DNA of 64,000 nt from Pseudomonas fluorescens (GTDB lineage Bacteria; Pseudomonadota; Gammaproteobacteria; Pseudomonadales; Pseudomonadaceae), in NCBI RefSeq assembly GCF_900215245.1, contig NZ_LT907842.1:4154001-4218000 (forward strand), read 5' to 3'. Each line of letters starts with the position of its first letter. The first letter of the stretch is position 1. This document shows, piece by piece, positions 35,293-44,152 of this stretch. Position numbers and translations under genes: made by a program. The notes under the pieces were generated by a model that saw only the letters and a list, made by a program, of their open reading frames with translations, was not told where the DNA came from and did no database searches.

Positions 35293-36099
35293 TCAGGCGA
35301 TGTGGGGCAAGCCAAAAAATGCGCGCGAGCATGCGCTGCTGTGTTCGGCCAGGTCTTCGATGGTTTCGTTGCGGTGCAGGGCGACTTCACGCAGCACTTC
35401 GGGCAAGTAGGCGGGTTCGTTGCGGCCATTTTTTGGCTTGGGGCGCAGTGTGCGCGGCAGAAGGTAGGGCGCATCGCTTTCCAGCATCAGACGGCCGCGG
35501 GGAATTTCCCTGACCAGCGGATGCAGGTGAGTCCCACGGCGCTCGTCGCAGATCCAGCCGGTGATGCCGATGTGCAAATCGAGGTCGAGGTAGCTGAACA
35601 ACGCGTGTTGTTCGCCGGTAAAGCAATGCACCACGGCAGCCGTCAGGTGGTCGCGGTAACCCTTGAGAATTTCCAGCAGGCGCTGGTTGGCGTCACGCTC
35701 GTGAAGAAACACCGGCAACTTCAGCTCGACGGCCAGCGCCAAGTGTTCTTCGAGGACTTTTTCCTGCTGAGGGCGCGGCGAGAAATCCCGGTTGAAATCC
35801 AGCCCGCATTCACCCACTGCACGTACCCGGCTTTCGCTGAGCAGACCGCGCAGGCGCTGAGCACTGTCGCCGTTCCAGTCACTGGCCGAGTGCGGGTGGA
35901 TGCCGGCGGTGCTGAACAGGCGTTGGCCGCTTTCATCAAGTTTTACGCACAGCTCCAGGGCCTGTTCGCTGCCATCCACACTGGTGCCGGTGAGCACCAA
36001 TTGTTCCACCCCGGCGGCATAGGCGCGGTCGAGAACGGCCTGGTGCCTCTCGTCGAAACTGGGGTTGGTCAGGTTGACGCCGATATCAATGAGTTGCAT
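35293..36099 (-). CDS. tatD: TatD-family metal-dependent DNase
   Basis: 268 residues of the TatD hydrolase TIM barrel. DIGVNLT at the start, [23 protein letters not shown] (catalytic Glu), [28 protein letters not shown] and [11 protein letters not shown] (metal Asp) appear in order and match E. coli TatD more closely than YcfH or YjjV. It acts as a 3'-5' exonuclease in DNA repair. GGAGA lies before the ATG. It is divergent from the MltF-like gene. Confidence 0.95.
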   Translation of the reverse strand: MQLIDIGVNLTNPSFDERHQAVLDRAYAAGVEQLVLTGTSVDGSEQALELCVKLDESGQRLFSTAGIHPHSASDWNGDSAQRLRGLLSESRVRAVGECGLDFNRDFSPRPQQEKVLEEHLALAVELKLPVFLHERDANQRLLEILKGYRDHLTAAVVHCFTGEQHALFSYLDLDLHIGITGWICDERRGTHLHPLVREIPRGRLMLESDAPYLLPRTLRPKPKNGRNEPAYLPEVLREVALHRNETIEDLAEHSSACSRAFFGLPHIA

Positions 36100-36335
36100 G
36101 GTGCTATCTCCGCCTGCGGCCGGAAAGCATATCAGAGCTGTAGATTTATAAGAAAAACTAAGAACTACAACGAGTTATAGCTGTCTTTGAACGTCGTAAG
36201 CGACATTGTGGTGGGTCACTCGCCCTCTACCTTGCCGCCGTTGCGTGCCTTGCCAGCGCATAAAGCGCTCTGTTTCTGACCTCCAGCCCTTCGCCTTTCG
36301 CGACGGCGCTGGCCAGTATTCTTTCCGGAGAGCGG

Positions 36336-37757
36336 ATGATCCGACCCTCGGCGTTGCTTGTGTTGTGCCTGACGTTACTGCTGCCCATGGCGGCGGTCGC
36401 ACGTCTGGACGGCCCGCTGGAAGTGACCAAGCCTGGCAAGGTACGTGATCTGGCGCAAATTCGCTCCAGCCGCACCCTGCGTGTGTTGGTCAACCAGAGC
36501 CGCAACAGTTCCGGTGAAGTCCAGGGCCAGGCCATCGGTGTCGAATACCATCGCCTGCGGGCCTTTGAGCAATACCTGAACGGTCACGCCCGTGACGGTG
36601 AAGAAATCAACCTGAAGATTATTCCCAAGGCCAAGGACCAACTGCTCGGCGCGCTGGCCCGTGGCGAAGGTGACCTGGTCGCGCCGGGTGAATTGCTCGA
36701 TGTGAAGGCCGTGCACAAAATCAGCAGCAGCGACCCGATTGCCACGGGTGTGCCGTTGTGGCTGGTGGGCGTGAAGGGCGAGCGGCGGTTTACCAAGCTG
36801 GAGCAACTGTCCGGGCGCACCCTGGCGCTGACCACCGGCAGTGCGGCGGCGGACGCGATCAACCAGGTCAACCAGAAACTGGCCCTGCACAAGCAGCCGC
36901 CGGTCAAGGTGGAATGGGTCGACCCGACATTGGCCGTGGAGGATGTTTTGGAGATGGTCCAGGCCGGGATCTTCCACCTCACCATTGTCGAGAAACCGAT
37001 TGCCGAGCGTTGGTCGAAAATCCTGCCCAAGTTGCGCTTTGATCGGCAGGTGGCAATCAGCGAGCCGGGCGATGAGTACTGGTTCGTGCGCCAGGATGCC
37101 TCGATGCTGCGTGCCAGCATTGATCGGTTCCTCAAGTCTTATCGCACGCCTTCCGACCAGGACGTGGCGTTTCAGCGGATCTACCGACGCCTCTATCAAG
37201 TGCGTAACCCCCTGGCGCGCGCCGATCGCCAGCGTTTGGAAAAGCTGCGCCCGGTCCTGCAAAAACACGCCCGTGAGCAGGGTATGGACTGGTTGAACCT
37301 GGCGGCACTGGCGTTCAAGGAGTCGGCCTTTGACCCTGGCGCGCGCAACAGTGGCGGACCTACCGGCCTGATGCAGATCACGCCGTCGGCGGCGCAGCGC
37401 GTGGGCGTCAACAATATCGAGAGCCTCGACAGCAACGTGCAGGCTGGCGCGCGTTACCTGGCGATGATTCGCCGCAAATTCTTTGCCAGCCCAAAACTCA
37501 ACGAGCGTGAACGCATGGCCTTTGTGCTGGCGGCTTACAACATGGGGCCAGAGCGTGTGCAAGGTATGCGTGCGGAGGCGCGCCGCCGAGGGTTGAACCC
37601 CAATCAGTGGTTCTTCCAGGTCGAACGTATTGCCATGGAGCAGGTGGGAATGGGTGGCGTCAGCTATGTTAATAGCGTGAACAAGTACTACTTGGCGTTT
37701 GATCGGGAGCGCGGGTCCCTGGAGCCGTCGGCGCCGAAGATCGCCTCGCGAAAATAA
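36336..37757 (+). CDS. MltF-like lytic transglycosylase
   Basis: 473 residues with a Sec signal peptide (1-22, after VAA). A periplasmic substrate-binding-like domain (about 40-275: LRVLVNQSRNSSG, GVEYHRLRAFEQYLN, LALTTGSAAADAINQ) precedes an SLT domain (about 300-440) with catalytic Glu in AFKESAFDPGARN, GLMQITPSAAQRVGV, and AAYNMGPERVQ. This architecture is that of MltF, which cleaves peptidoglycan with anhydromuropeptide formation. No lipobox is visible, unlike some transglycosylases, so it may be soluble. CCGGAGAGCGG precedes ATG 36336. Confidence 0.9.
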   Translation: MIRPSALLVLCLTLLLPMAAVARLDGPLEVTKPGKVRDLAQIRSSRTLRVLVNQSRNSSGEVQGQAIGVEYHRLRAFEQYLNGHARDGEEINLKIIPKAKDQLLGALARGEGDLVAPGELLDVKAVHKISSSDPIATGVPLWLVGVKGERRFTKLEQLSGRTLALTTGSAAADAINQVNQKLALHKQPPVKVEWVDPTLAVEDVLEMVQAGIFHLTIVEKPIAERWSKILPKLRFDRQVAISEPGDEYWFVRQDASMLRASIDRFLKSYRTPSDQDVAFQRIYRRLYQVRNPLARADRQRLEKLRPVLQKHAREQGMDWLNLAALAFKESAFDPGARNSGGPTGLMQITPSAAQRVGVNNIESLDSNVQAGARYLAMIRRKFFASPKLNERERMAFVLAAYNMGPERVQGMRAEARRRGLNPNQWFFQVERIAMEQVGMGGVSYVNSVNKYYLAFDRERGSLEPSAPKIASRK

Positions 37758-37859
37758 TCGGTTTTATAGATAAGTATTAGGCATTTTTTCGGATTTTATC
37801 ATTGCTTAATCCGATTAATATAGCGGCCAACCCACCCTACTTTGAAAAGGATTATCTCG

Positions 37860-38294
37860 ATGAGCCCACTGATCAACCGCGTCCTGTCCACCCGTGCCGG
37901 TTACGGCCTGACCATTCTGCGAATTTTCGTCGGTATCATTTTCGCGGCACACGGCTCGCAAAAACTTTTTGGCTGGTTTGGTGGCTACGGCCTGGCGGGT
38001 ACTGCGCAGTACATGGAAAGCCTCGGCCTGACACCGGGTACCTTGATGGCGGTGCTGTCAGGCGGTACGGAGTTCTTCGCCGGGCTGGCATTGATCATTG
38101 GTTTGCTGGTGCGCCCAGCCGCGTTGGGCCTGACCTTCCTGTCGCTGGTAGCGATTTTTTCGGTGCACATCCACAACGGGCTGTTCATGGCCAACAACGG
38201 TTATGAGTTTGCATTGGCCTTGCTCGGCGGCGCGCTGGCGGTCTTGCTGGAAGGCGCTGGTAAACTGTCAGTCGACCGCGCCATTGCCAACTGA
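37860..38294 (+). CDS. DoxX-family membrane protein
   Basis: 144 residues with four hydrophobic helices, the DoxX layout. TILRIFVGIIFAAHGSQKLFGWF is split by the first helix end; the HGxQKLF motif and GxxEFFAGLALIIGLLVRPAAL are diagnostic. Start is ATG 37860 after GAAAAGGA. Members reduce thiol stress or form quinone-linked complexes in some species, but the role here is unknown. A terminator follows 19 bases on. Confidence 0.92.
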   Translation: MSPLINRVLSTRAGYGLTILRIFVGIIFAAHGSQKLFGWFGGYGLAGTAQYMESLGLTPGTLMAVLSGGTEFFAGLALIIGLLVRPAALGLTFLSLVAIFSVHIHNGLFMANNGYEFALALLGGALAVLLEGAGKLSVDRAIAN

Positions 38295-38312
38295 TACTCA
38301 CGCAGCACCTTG

Positions 38313-38340
38313 AAAAAGCCCGCCATGCGCGGGTTTTTTC
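38313..38340 (+). terminator. terminator after the DoxX gene
   Basis: An A-run, CCCGC (38320-38324) pairing with GCGGG (38327-38331 region), then TTTTTT. Consistent with rho-independent termination in either direction. Confidence 0.8.
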
Positions 38341-38553
38341 GTTGCTCGGGATTCTTGACACCGCCCCATCGGCTTCTCTAGGATGCTGCTCATGCGCCGA
38401 TTTAAACAGCTAATTGCGGGGCGCCACTGGGACTCATTGCAGCCCGACAGAAGCCTGCGCTTATTCAGCGTCAGTATTCGAAATACCGCTAAAGCGCTGG
38501 TTCGGTGTTGCCTCTCACCTGCCCGCAGACTTTTGAGGCAGAGACACGACACG

Positions 38554-38862
38554 ATGAATGCACTACGCCCCCTCATACGCCTGGCCCCGATCACTGCGGG
38601 CCTGACTCAACGTAATCCGAGAATCCTGCTGGGCGGCAAGCACCAGCCGACATTGCTGCGTTACCTGGACGGTTGGCCGCGTCGTAGCGGGCGGCCTTCG
38701 GCCTTCCTGATCCAGTTTGTGGAAGAGGGCGATTCCCTGGGCCGTTTTGCCAGCAACAGCTTTGATCTTGCCGTTATCCAGGCGCCGAGTGCCGGCGATG
38801 CCGATGAGGTGATTCGTCAACTGACGCGCATTGCCCGCCAAGGCTTGATTGCGCGTCGTTAA
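38554..38862 (+). CDS. conserved hypothetical protein, possible methyltransferase fragment
   Basis: 102 residues from ATG 38554; the frame stays open back to 38383, but the N-terminal extension has an arginine-rich, non-globular look. The C-terminal half reads NSFDLAVIQAPSAGDADEVIRQLTRIARQ, which resembles the late strand and helix of class I SAM-dependent methyltransferases (FDLV then VLRxLxRVxRPGG), while the SAM-binding glycine loop is missing. It may be a degenerate or minimised derivative. Convergent with the Gld-like gene, stops four bases apart. Function unknown. Confidence 0.6.
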   Translation: MNALRPLIRLAPITAGLTQRNPRILLGGKHQPTLLRYLDGWPRRSGRPSAFLIQFVEEGDSLGRFASNSFDLAVIQAPSAGDADEVIRQLTRIARQGLIARR

Positions 38863-38866
38863 GGCG

Positions 38867-40609
38867 TCAGTGGCAGGCTGTAGCAACGACTGATCGCCGC
38901 CGTCGGTGGTAGACAAAAACTGCCCAGGCAATCAGGCATAACGGCAGCGGCACCGCACAAATCATCAGCAGTTTCAGGTTTCGTTCCATGCGATGCACCG
39001 ATGCGTAAGCCTCGACCTTGAGTGCTTGCAACTCCATGGGCAGCCGCAGGCGTTCCTTATTGAGCGCTTGCAACTGGGTATTGGTGTCCACCGCTTGAGT
39101 GCCGAATTCTATGCTCGGCGGGTTTAACCGTTGCCACTCCTGTTCGGTTTGCTCAAGCCGTTTTTGCAGTTCCCCGGCTTTTTGCGTATAGGCCTGTGCG
39201 GCGGCCTCGCGCATCTGTTCCAGTGCCGTCGGGGCATCGCCCGCCATCACACGGGGTTGAATGTTCGCGAGAATGTTCGGGGCAGCCAGGTTGTCCAGGG
39301 TATTCAAGACAAACAGTACGTTGGTGTTAGGCGCCGAATTGATCACCGAATCCATCAGCAAATCCGTGTCGGCGACCACCACCACTTGGATGTTTGCGGC
39401 CTTTTGCAAACCGGGAGACTGTCCGCCGAGACCCTCTGGAAATGCGGAATAGGCCGGGCCCTCGATGCGGGCTGCTATCACCTGGCGTTGGCCGGGCGTC
39501 GTCCCGTCAATGAGTGAGTCGGATGCAGGCGCCGCTGCGACCCGGTCCGTGTCCATCAACGCGGACTGCCTGGAGCTTTGCAGCAGCGGCGTCAGCGTCG
39601 TACGGCCTTTCCTCACGCGCGACAGGGCGCCGCTGCTGGATACCACAACAGTGCTCAGTTTCCAGGTGCTCACATCGCTGGCTGTCATCGCTTGTCGTGG
39701 CAGGTTCAACCTGGCCGCGTGACGTAATGCCGGCGCGTCAGGGCTGAGTGAAGACGATAGGGCATAGACGTGGTCGACCAGTAGTTTGTCGGTCGGCATC
39801 TGTATGCCCCACGCGGCAAGCAGCCCGTCGAGCCGGGAATCCACCGCTGGCGTGTTCGCATCCGACGCGCTCACGGGATCAATGAAGATCATCAGTTTGC
39901 CGCCCCTCAATACGAACTGCTCAATCGCATACAGCGCGTGTTCGGGCAATGCGCGCGGATGCACGACCATCAGCGTGCCGATCGATTCAGGCACCTTGGA
40001 GGTGTTTGATGCCAGGCTCACCAGGTTGAAATGTTGATGCATCTGCGCCATCGCACGCCCGGCAGACTCATTCAGCGCCAGCCCCGTTAGCACAGCAATG
40101 GTGGGCGGGTCGGGGTGCATCAGTTTGTAGATCAGGTGGCTGATTTCATATTCAAGCAGTGGCTCGTCATCGCGGCTGAATACATCGATTCGTTGTGGGT
40201 TCTGGCCTGCGCGAGTGCCGATGAGGCCCAGAAAACCCTGCTTGTCGTCAAGGCCGAACAGTCCGGCTTTGTAGGCATCTTCTGAATAAGGTGCCGGATC
40301 AATAACATGCAGGTTAATCATGCCCTTTGATGCTTTCTCGAACTCATTGAGCAAGTCTTCCACCCGTTCACCGTAGCGTTTTAGTGCGTGGCTTCTTTTT
40401 GGATCATGGCTCGAATTGAAGTAATACAAGTCCAACGGGTGTTCGAGTGTCGCGAGTAAGTTTCGCGCTGCGGGCGATAACGTGTGTTTTTTTTGTTGTG
40501 AAAAGTCCCAGCGTACCTCAGGCAGGTTGTTGACCCAGGACAGATTAAAGGCCAGGAACAGTAGCAGTATGACCAACAGTGTCATGCCCGTACTAAGAGC
40601 GGATCGCAT
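38867..40609 (-). CDS. GldG-like ABC transporter auxiliary protein
   Basis: 580 residues. One membrane helix near the start (about 8-26), a large extracytoplasmic region, and a second helix close to the C-terminus (about 550-570) followed by HRRRR. The region after the first helix (WDFSQQKKHTLSPAARNLLATLEHPLDLYYF, in parts) is the GldG/ABC_transp_aux start, and VLRGGKLMIFIDP near residue 232 is another family block. A helical, Gln/Glu-rich stretch (about 455-535) is a coiled coil. It is the last gene of a three-gene unit with an ATPase and a permease. Substrate unknown. Confidence 0.82.
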   Translation of the reverse strand: MRSALSTGMTLLVILLLFLAFNLSWVNNLPEVRWDFSQQKKHTLSPAARNLLATLEHPLDLYYFNSSHDPKRSHALKRYGERVEDLLNEFEKASKGMINLHVIDPAPYSEDAYKAGLFGLDDKQGFLGLIGTRAGQNPQRIDVFSRDDEPLLEYEISHLIYKLMHPDPPTIAVLTGLALNESAGRAMAQMHQHFNLVSLASNTSKVPESIGTLMVVHPRALPEHALYAIEQFVLRGGKLMIFIDPVSASDANTPAVDSRLDGLLAAWGIQMPTDKLLVDHVYALSSSLSPDAPALRHAARLNLPRQAMTASDVSTWKLSTVVVSSSGALSRVRKGRTTLTPLLQSSRQSALMDTDRVAAAPASDSLIDGTTPGQRQVIAARIEGPAYSAFPEGLGGQSPGLQKAANIQVVVVADTDLLMDSVINSAPNTNVLFVLNTLDNLAAPNILANIQPRVMAGDAPTALEQMREAAAQAYTQKAGELQKRLEQTEQEWQRLNPPSIEFGTQAVDTNTQLQALNKERLRLPMELQALKVEAYASVHRMERNLKLLMICAVPLPLCLIAWAVFVYHRRRRSVVATACH

Positions 40610-40624
40610 AGGTTGCTTCCCTTC

Positions 40625-41350
40625 TCAACTGGTTTTGTAGTTGAGTGTGACCGTGCTTGCCGATAGAAAGGCAAGGATCATGCTGATGAAGTACAAACTG
40701 TCGTGAAGGGTCAGTTTGCCATTGTCGATAGTCTCGAAACGCGCGATTGGATCAAGTGCGATCAAACTGTCGATTACCCAGATAGGCGCCTGATGTTCGA
40801 GTGCATCCAAGACAGAAGAAAGTCCGCTGGCTGTCAGCAATAAACCCAATGTCACCAGGAAAATAACCAGGCGGTGGCGCGCGAGTGTACAAATAAAACA
40901 ACCGACAGACAGGTAGCTGCCAGCCAGCAACCAACTGGTCAGAAATTGTGAACCGATAACAAGGTTATCGGCATTGCCGAGACAGTTGGCGAGGATCACC
41001 ACCGGAAACGTGAGCATCAACGCGATACCACACACGACCCACGCGGCCAGAAATTTTCCCATCACGCGTTCTGCTGAAGTCACGGGCAGTGTTTTCATCA
41101 TGTCGCGCAAGCCTGCGCAGTGTTCATCCGCCCACAGGTGTGTCGATAACGTGGGAATCAACAGCAGATAAAGCCAGGGATGCAACTGGAAAAATACGTG
41201 CAAGTCGCCACTGTCCCGTTCCATCCACGGTGTCGTATACAACCCGAGCGCTGCACCCAGCACCAGAAAGGCGGCGACACTCAGGTAGGTGCTTGGCGTG
41301 CAGGCGTAACTGGCAAGTTGACGCTTGAAAATAACGGGCAGCAGCTTCAA
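40625..41350 (-). CDS. ABC-2 type permease, GldF-like
   Basis: 241 residues with six hydrophobic helices, the ABC-2 permease layout: a first helix with STYLSVAAFLVLGAALGLY, LLLIPTLSTHLWADE after the second, and VTSAERVMGKFLAAWV as the coupling region. The start codon is TTG 41350 (complement), overlapping the TGA of the ATPase as TTGA, with GAGG eight bases upstream; no ATG lies at a suitable place. It would form the membrane channel with the ATPase, while the GldG-like protein is its extracytoplasmic partner. Confidence 0.82.
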   Translation of the reverse strand: MKLLPVIFKRQLASYACTPSTYLSVAAFLVLGAALGLYTTPWMERDSGDLHVFFQLHPWLYLLLIPTLSTHLWADEHCAGLRDMMKTLPVTSAERVMGKFLAAWVVCGIALMLTFPVVILANCLGNADNLVIGSQFLTSWLLAGSYLSVGCFICTLARHRLVIFLVTLGLLLTASGLSSVLDALEHQAPIWVIDSLIALDPIARFETIDNGKLTLHDSLYFISMILAFLSASTVTLNYKTS

Positions 41351-42273
41351 AGGGATACCTCGTGGCTAAGACGGTGGACAACGTCATTCAGGCGCCCTGG
41401 TTCCAGACTCAGTGACGTGATGTTCCAACTGCGGCTGGCGATCAGTGCGTTTATATGGGGGTAGATGCTGTGCCCCGGCATGGCCAGAACAGTCACGGTG
41501 CCCGGCGCATGCCGGTCCTCTTCTATGCCGGCGACGCCGGGTAATACGGCAAGGGCCAGCAAATCCAGAGGGGTTTGCGCGGCGAGCGTGACGGCTTGGT
41601 GATGTCGGGAGTTGCGCTGCAAATCGGGCAGCGGGGTATCAGCCACCAACTGACCGTCTGCGATAACCAGCGCGCGCGCGCACAGAGTGGAAAGGTCATC
41701 GCAATGACGGGAGGCGATGATGACCGTCATTTCTTCGGCCAGGGACTGGATCAGTGTCTTGAACTTGAGCAGTTGATCCGGTGCCAGCCCCTCGTTCGGT
41801 TCATCCAGCAAAAGCAGGCCCGGTGTATGCAGGATTGCTTGGGCGATGGCTACTTTGCGCTTCAAGCCAATGGAAAGCGTATCGAGTGGCGCGTTGAGCA
41901 GCCGGGATAATTCCAGGCGCATGGCGACACGATCGACCCGGCTGCGTTTTTCAGCGCCGCTGAAACCTCGCACGTCAGCGATGAAATTGAGCATGCCTTT
42001 GACGGACATGGTCGAATGGCTGAGGCCGCTCTGGAGTTGATAGCCCAGGGCTTTTTGGGCCTGAAGTGGATGAGATTGGGTGTCGAACCCTTGGACGGTG
42101 ATATGCCCGGCGGAGGGTTTAGTTACGCCTGCTATCAGATTCAACAGCGTAGTTTTGCCTGCGCCATGCTCCCCAAACAGGCCTATGCATTCCTGGCGTT
42201 CGGCGCAAAACGAGAGGTGGGTGATAACTTTTCTTTTGCCCAGGTGCTTTGTCAGGCTGCTTATCTCGAGCAT
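41347..42273 (-). CDS. ABC transporter ATP-binding protein, GldA-like
   Basis: 308 residues from ATG 42273 (MLEISSLTKHLG, the usual start of the domain); the frame is open to ATG 42357 with 28 extra residues of doubtful status. Walker A GEHGAGKTT has His where most have Asn; Q-loop YQLQSG; the signature LSIGLKRKVAIAQA deviates from LSGGQ; Walker B LLLLDEPNEGL has Asn after Pro where Thr is usual; a final domain of about 85 residues with TVLAMPGHSIYPHINALI is typical of ABC-2 exporters. It energises the GldF/GldG-like partners downstream. Confidence 0.85.
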   Translation of the reverse strand: MLEISSLTKHLGKRKVITHLSFCAERQECIGLFGEHGAGKTTLLNLIAGVTKPSAGHITVQGFDTQSHPLQAQKALGYQLQSGLSHSTMSVKGMLNFIADVRGFSGAEKRSRVDRVAMRLELSRLLNAPLDTLSIGLKRKVAIAQAILHTPGLLLLDEPNEGLAPDQLLKFKTLIQSLAEEMTVIIASRHCDDLSTLCARALVIADGQLVADTPLPDLQRNSRHHQAVTLAAQTPLDLLALAVLPGVAGIEEDRHAPGTVTVLAMPGHSIYPHINALIASRSWNITSLSLEPGRLNDVVHRLSHEVSL

Positions 42274-42512
42274 TTGTTTACCGAATAAGTTTTGCGAGGC
42301 GTATGAATAGGTACCCGTCATAAACGGTTGAACGCCAAGAAGGTTACGTTTAAACATTGGACTTGGGAACGTGGGGACATGTTTATCAGATAAGTCCTAC
42401 GTCAGATTGGATAACTTGCTGAAACAATTGCGCTGTTTCGAGCTTATTAATGGCCGGATGTTTATCTGGTGTTTATATAAGGTTTATTCTTTCGCAATGA
42501 GGCCTGAATAGC

Positions 42513-43511
42513 ATGATGCTTCTACGTACCCTTGTTCTTGAACGCAGCGGCCAGGATGCACCGGTCAACGGCGCACTGCTCTGCGGGTTTGCCGTCGCGC
42601 AGACCGACGCCAACTTTCTTGTCTATAGCCTGGATGAAGAGGTCGAACCAGGTAACTCGAGAGTCTATATTGCGGCGTTACGCAAGAAACTTGATCGGTA
42701 TTTCCTGGGCGGTGTGGAGTCCAAGGAAGACCTGCAAGTTGCCATGCAAGTCTTCAAGCAAATCCTGATGATGGCGGCAGCCTCCGGCACTAAGACGGGT
42801 GCGGCGGTCGAGTCTTCGACCCCGTTTCATTTTATTGATTTGAAAGGTTGCAAGTTGCCGCCTGCCAGGCCTGAGGATCATCATTCAATGATCATCAAGA
42901 AGGCCTTGGTCATGAAGGTCATTACCCTGGGCATGTCTGCGCCCGTGTTGCCGGCGATTGAAAGTGCTTCATTGATCGTGCCGTCCATTCGCTTCTCGTC
43001 GCAGATGGTGTCGCCGCCCCGAGCCACGAACCCACCCAAGGCCACCGAACAGCCTGTCAGCGAGCCTGTCGTGCCGCAACTCCAGGACTCTCCCGTTCCA
43101 ATAACGCAGGCACCGGCCGAGCCGAGTGCACCGCCGGCTCAGCGTGAGCCCCTGGAACCTGTACCGCACAAACTTCCTGCCAAGATGGAACATGCATCTA
43201 TGGTTGAGGTGGACACTACGCTGACCAGTCTCGCCAAGGTCGCCCAGGAACTGGCACAGCAGAAGCTTGCTGTTATCGAACGTGAGGAAATACTTGAGCA
43301 GTGGCAGGCTCGACTGGAGCAAGAGCAGGTCGCGCTGGATGAAAAGGGCGTTGCGTTGGAGCAGCACACCACGCAGTTGCAGAACCAGACATTGGCGGTT
43401 GACCTTAAGGCTGAGCAGTTGACGCTCGCGCTGGCGCACGTGTCGGGAATACGTGAGCGTCTGCAGGGTGTGCTGCTTGAGCTGGACCACGCGTTGGACG
43501 GCCAGGGTTGA
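42513..43511 (+). CDS. unrecognised protein with Pro-rich linker and C-terminal coiled coil
   Basis: 332 residues, not recognised. Residues 1-90 form a compact, mixed alpha/beta domain (LRTLVLERSGQDAPVNG, NSRVYIAALRKKLDRYF). Residues 150-220 are rich in Pro, Ala and Glu (PPRATNPPKATEQPVSEPVV, for example), a flexible linker. Residues 230-330 are a continuous Gln/Glu/Leu-rich coiled coil. No membrane segment or signal peptide. ATG 42513 lies behind TGAGG with a long spacer, and AT-rich promoter-like sequence (TATATAAGG at about 42474) precedes it. It is divergent from the Gld-like ABC genes, with 155-240 bases between starts. Confidence 0.8.
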   Translation: MMLLRTLVLERSGQDAPVNGALLCGFAVAQTDANFLVYSLDEEVEPGNSRVYIAALRKKLDRYFLGGVESKEDLQVAMQVFKQILMMAAASGTKTGAAVESSTPFHFIDLKGCKLPPARPEDHHSMIIKKALVMKVITLGMSAPVLPAIESASLIVPSIRFSSQMVSPPRATNPPKATEQPVSEPVVPQLQDSPVPITQAPAEPSAPPAQREPLEPVPHKLPAKMEHASMVEVDTTLTSLAKVAQELAQQKLAVIEREEILEQWQARLEQEQVALDEKGVALEQHTTQLQNQTLAVDLKAEQLTLALAHVSGIRERLQGVLLELDHALDGQG

Positions 43512-43636
43512 ATTGACGGGTTCTCTGGTCTGGCTACTTTTCAGGGTTCATTTATTATCAACCCCAGCCGGCCGACGCCAAGGCATGATGCTGTGGCGTA
43601 TAGGCACCATTGGACATTGTCTGGGGATGCAAGCGT

Positions 43637-44110
43637 TTGAGTACCAAGCTGATTACCAAAGAAGGTCATGAAGCGCTGAAAAAAGAGCTCGATTACCTGT
43701 GGCGAGAAAAGCGCCCGGATACCACCCGCAAGGTGACCTGGGCGGCTTCCCTCGGAGATCGCAGCGAGAACGCGGATTACCAATACAACAAGAAACTGCT
43801 GCGTGAGATTGATCGGCGCGTGCGCTACTTGCGCAAGCGTCTGGAAGACATGCGGGTGGTGGAGTACATGCCTGAGCAGGAAGGCAAGGTGTTCTTCGGC
43901 GCTTGGGTGGACATCGAAAATGAGCAGGGCGAGACCAAGCGTTTTCGAATCGTCGGCTATGACGAAATTTATGAGCGCATGGATTACATCTCCATCGACT
44001 CACCGATGGCTCGGGCGCTGTTGCGTAAGGCGGTCGACGATGAGGCTATCGTGCAGACACCCAATGGTGAGGTGTGCTGGTGGATCACCGCTATCGAGTA
44101 TGTGAAGTAG
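43637..44110 (+). CDS. greB: transcription elongation factor GreB
   Basis: GreB enters the RNA polymerase secondary channel and triggers cleavage of backtracked RNA. The start is TTG 43637, giving 157 residues (E. coli GreB has 158) and the expected TKLITKEGHEALKKEL start; upstream codons have no similarity. The coiled coil (about 10-75) has the acidic tip GDRSENADYQYNKK. The C-terminal FKBP-like half has VFFGAWVDIENEQGE, RIVGYDEIYERMDYISIDSP and LLRKAVDDEAIV. It is isolated, followed by a hairpin shared with the convergent ABC permease. Confidence 0.93.
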   Translation: MSTKLITKEGHEALKKELDYLWREKRPDTTRKVTWAASLGDRSENADYQYNKKLLREIDRRVRYLRKRLEDMRVVEYMPEQEGKVFFGAWVDIENEQGETKRFRIVGYDEIYERMDYISIDSPMARALLRKAVDDEAIVQTPNGEVCWWITAIEYVK

Positions 44111-44112
44111 AC

Positions 44113-44145
44113 GATGGCCAGCACGCGTTACGTGCGCTGGCCATC
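44113..44145. terminator. hairpin between convergent greB and ABC permease genes
   Basis: GATGGCCAGC-ACG pairs with CGT-GC-GCTGGCCATC (44113-44125 and 44131-44145, two-base bulge). It lacks T-runs, so it is an mRNA end-stabilising hairpin or weak bidirectional terminator. Confidence 0.6.
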
Positions 44146-44152
44146 AGCCGTT

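Noticed and set aside
38383..38553. N-terminal extension of the 102-residue protein
   Set aside because: Arg-rich, non-globular and weakly supported; ATG 38554 is preferred.
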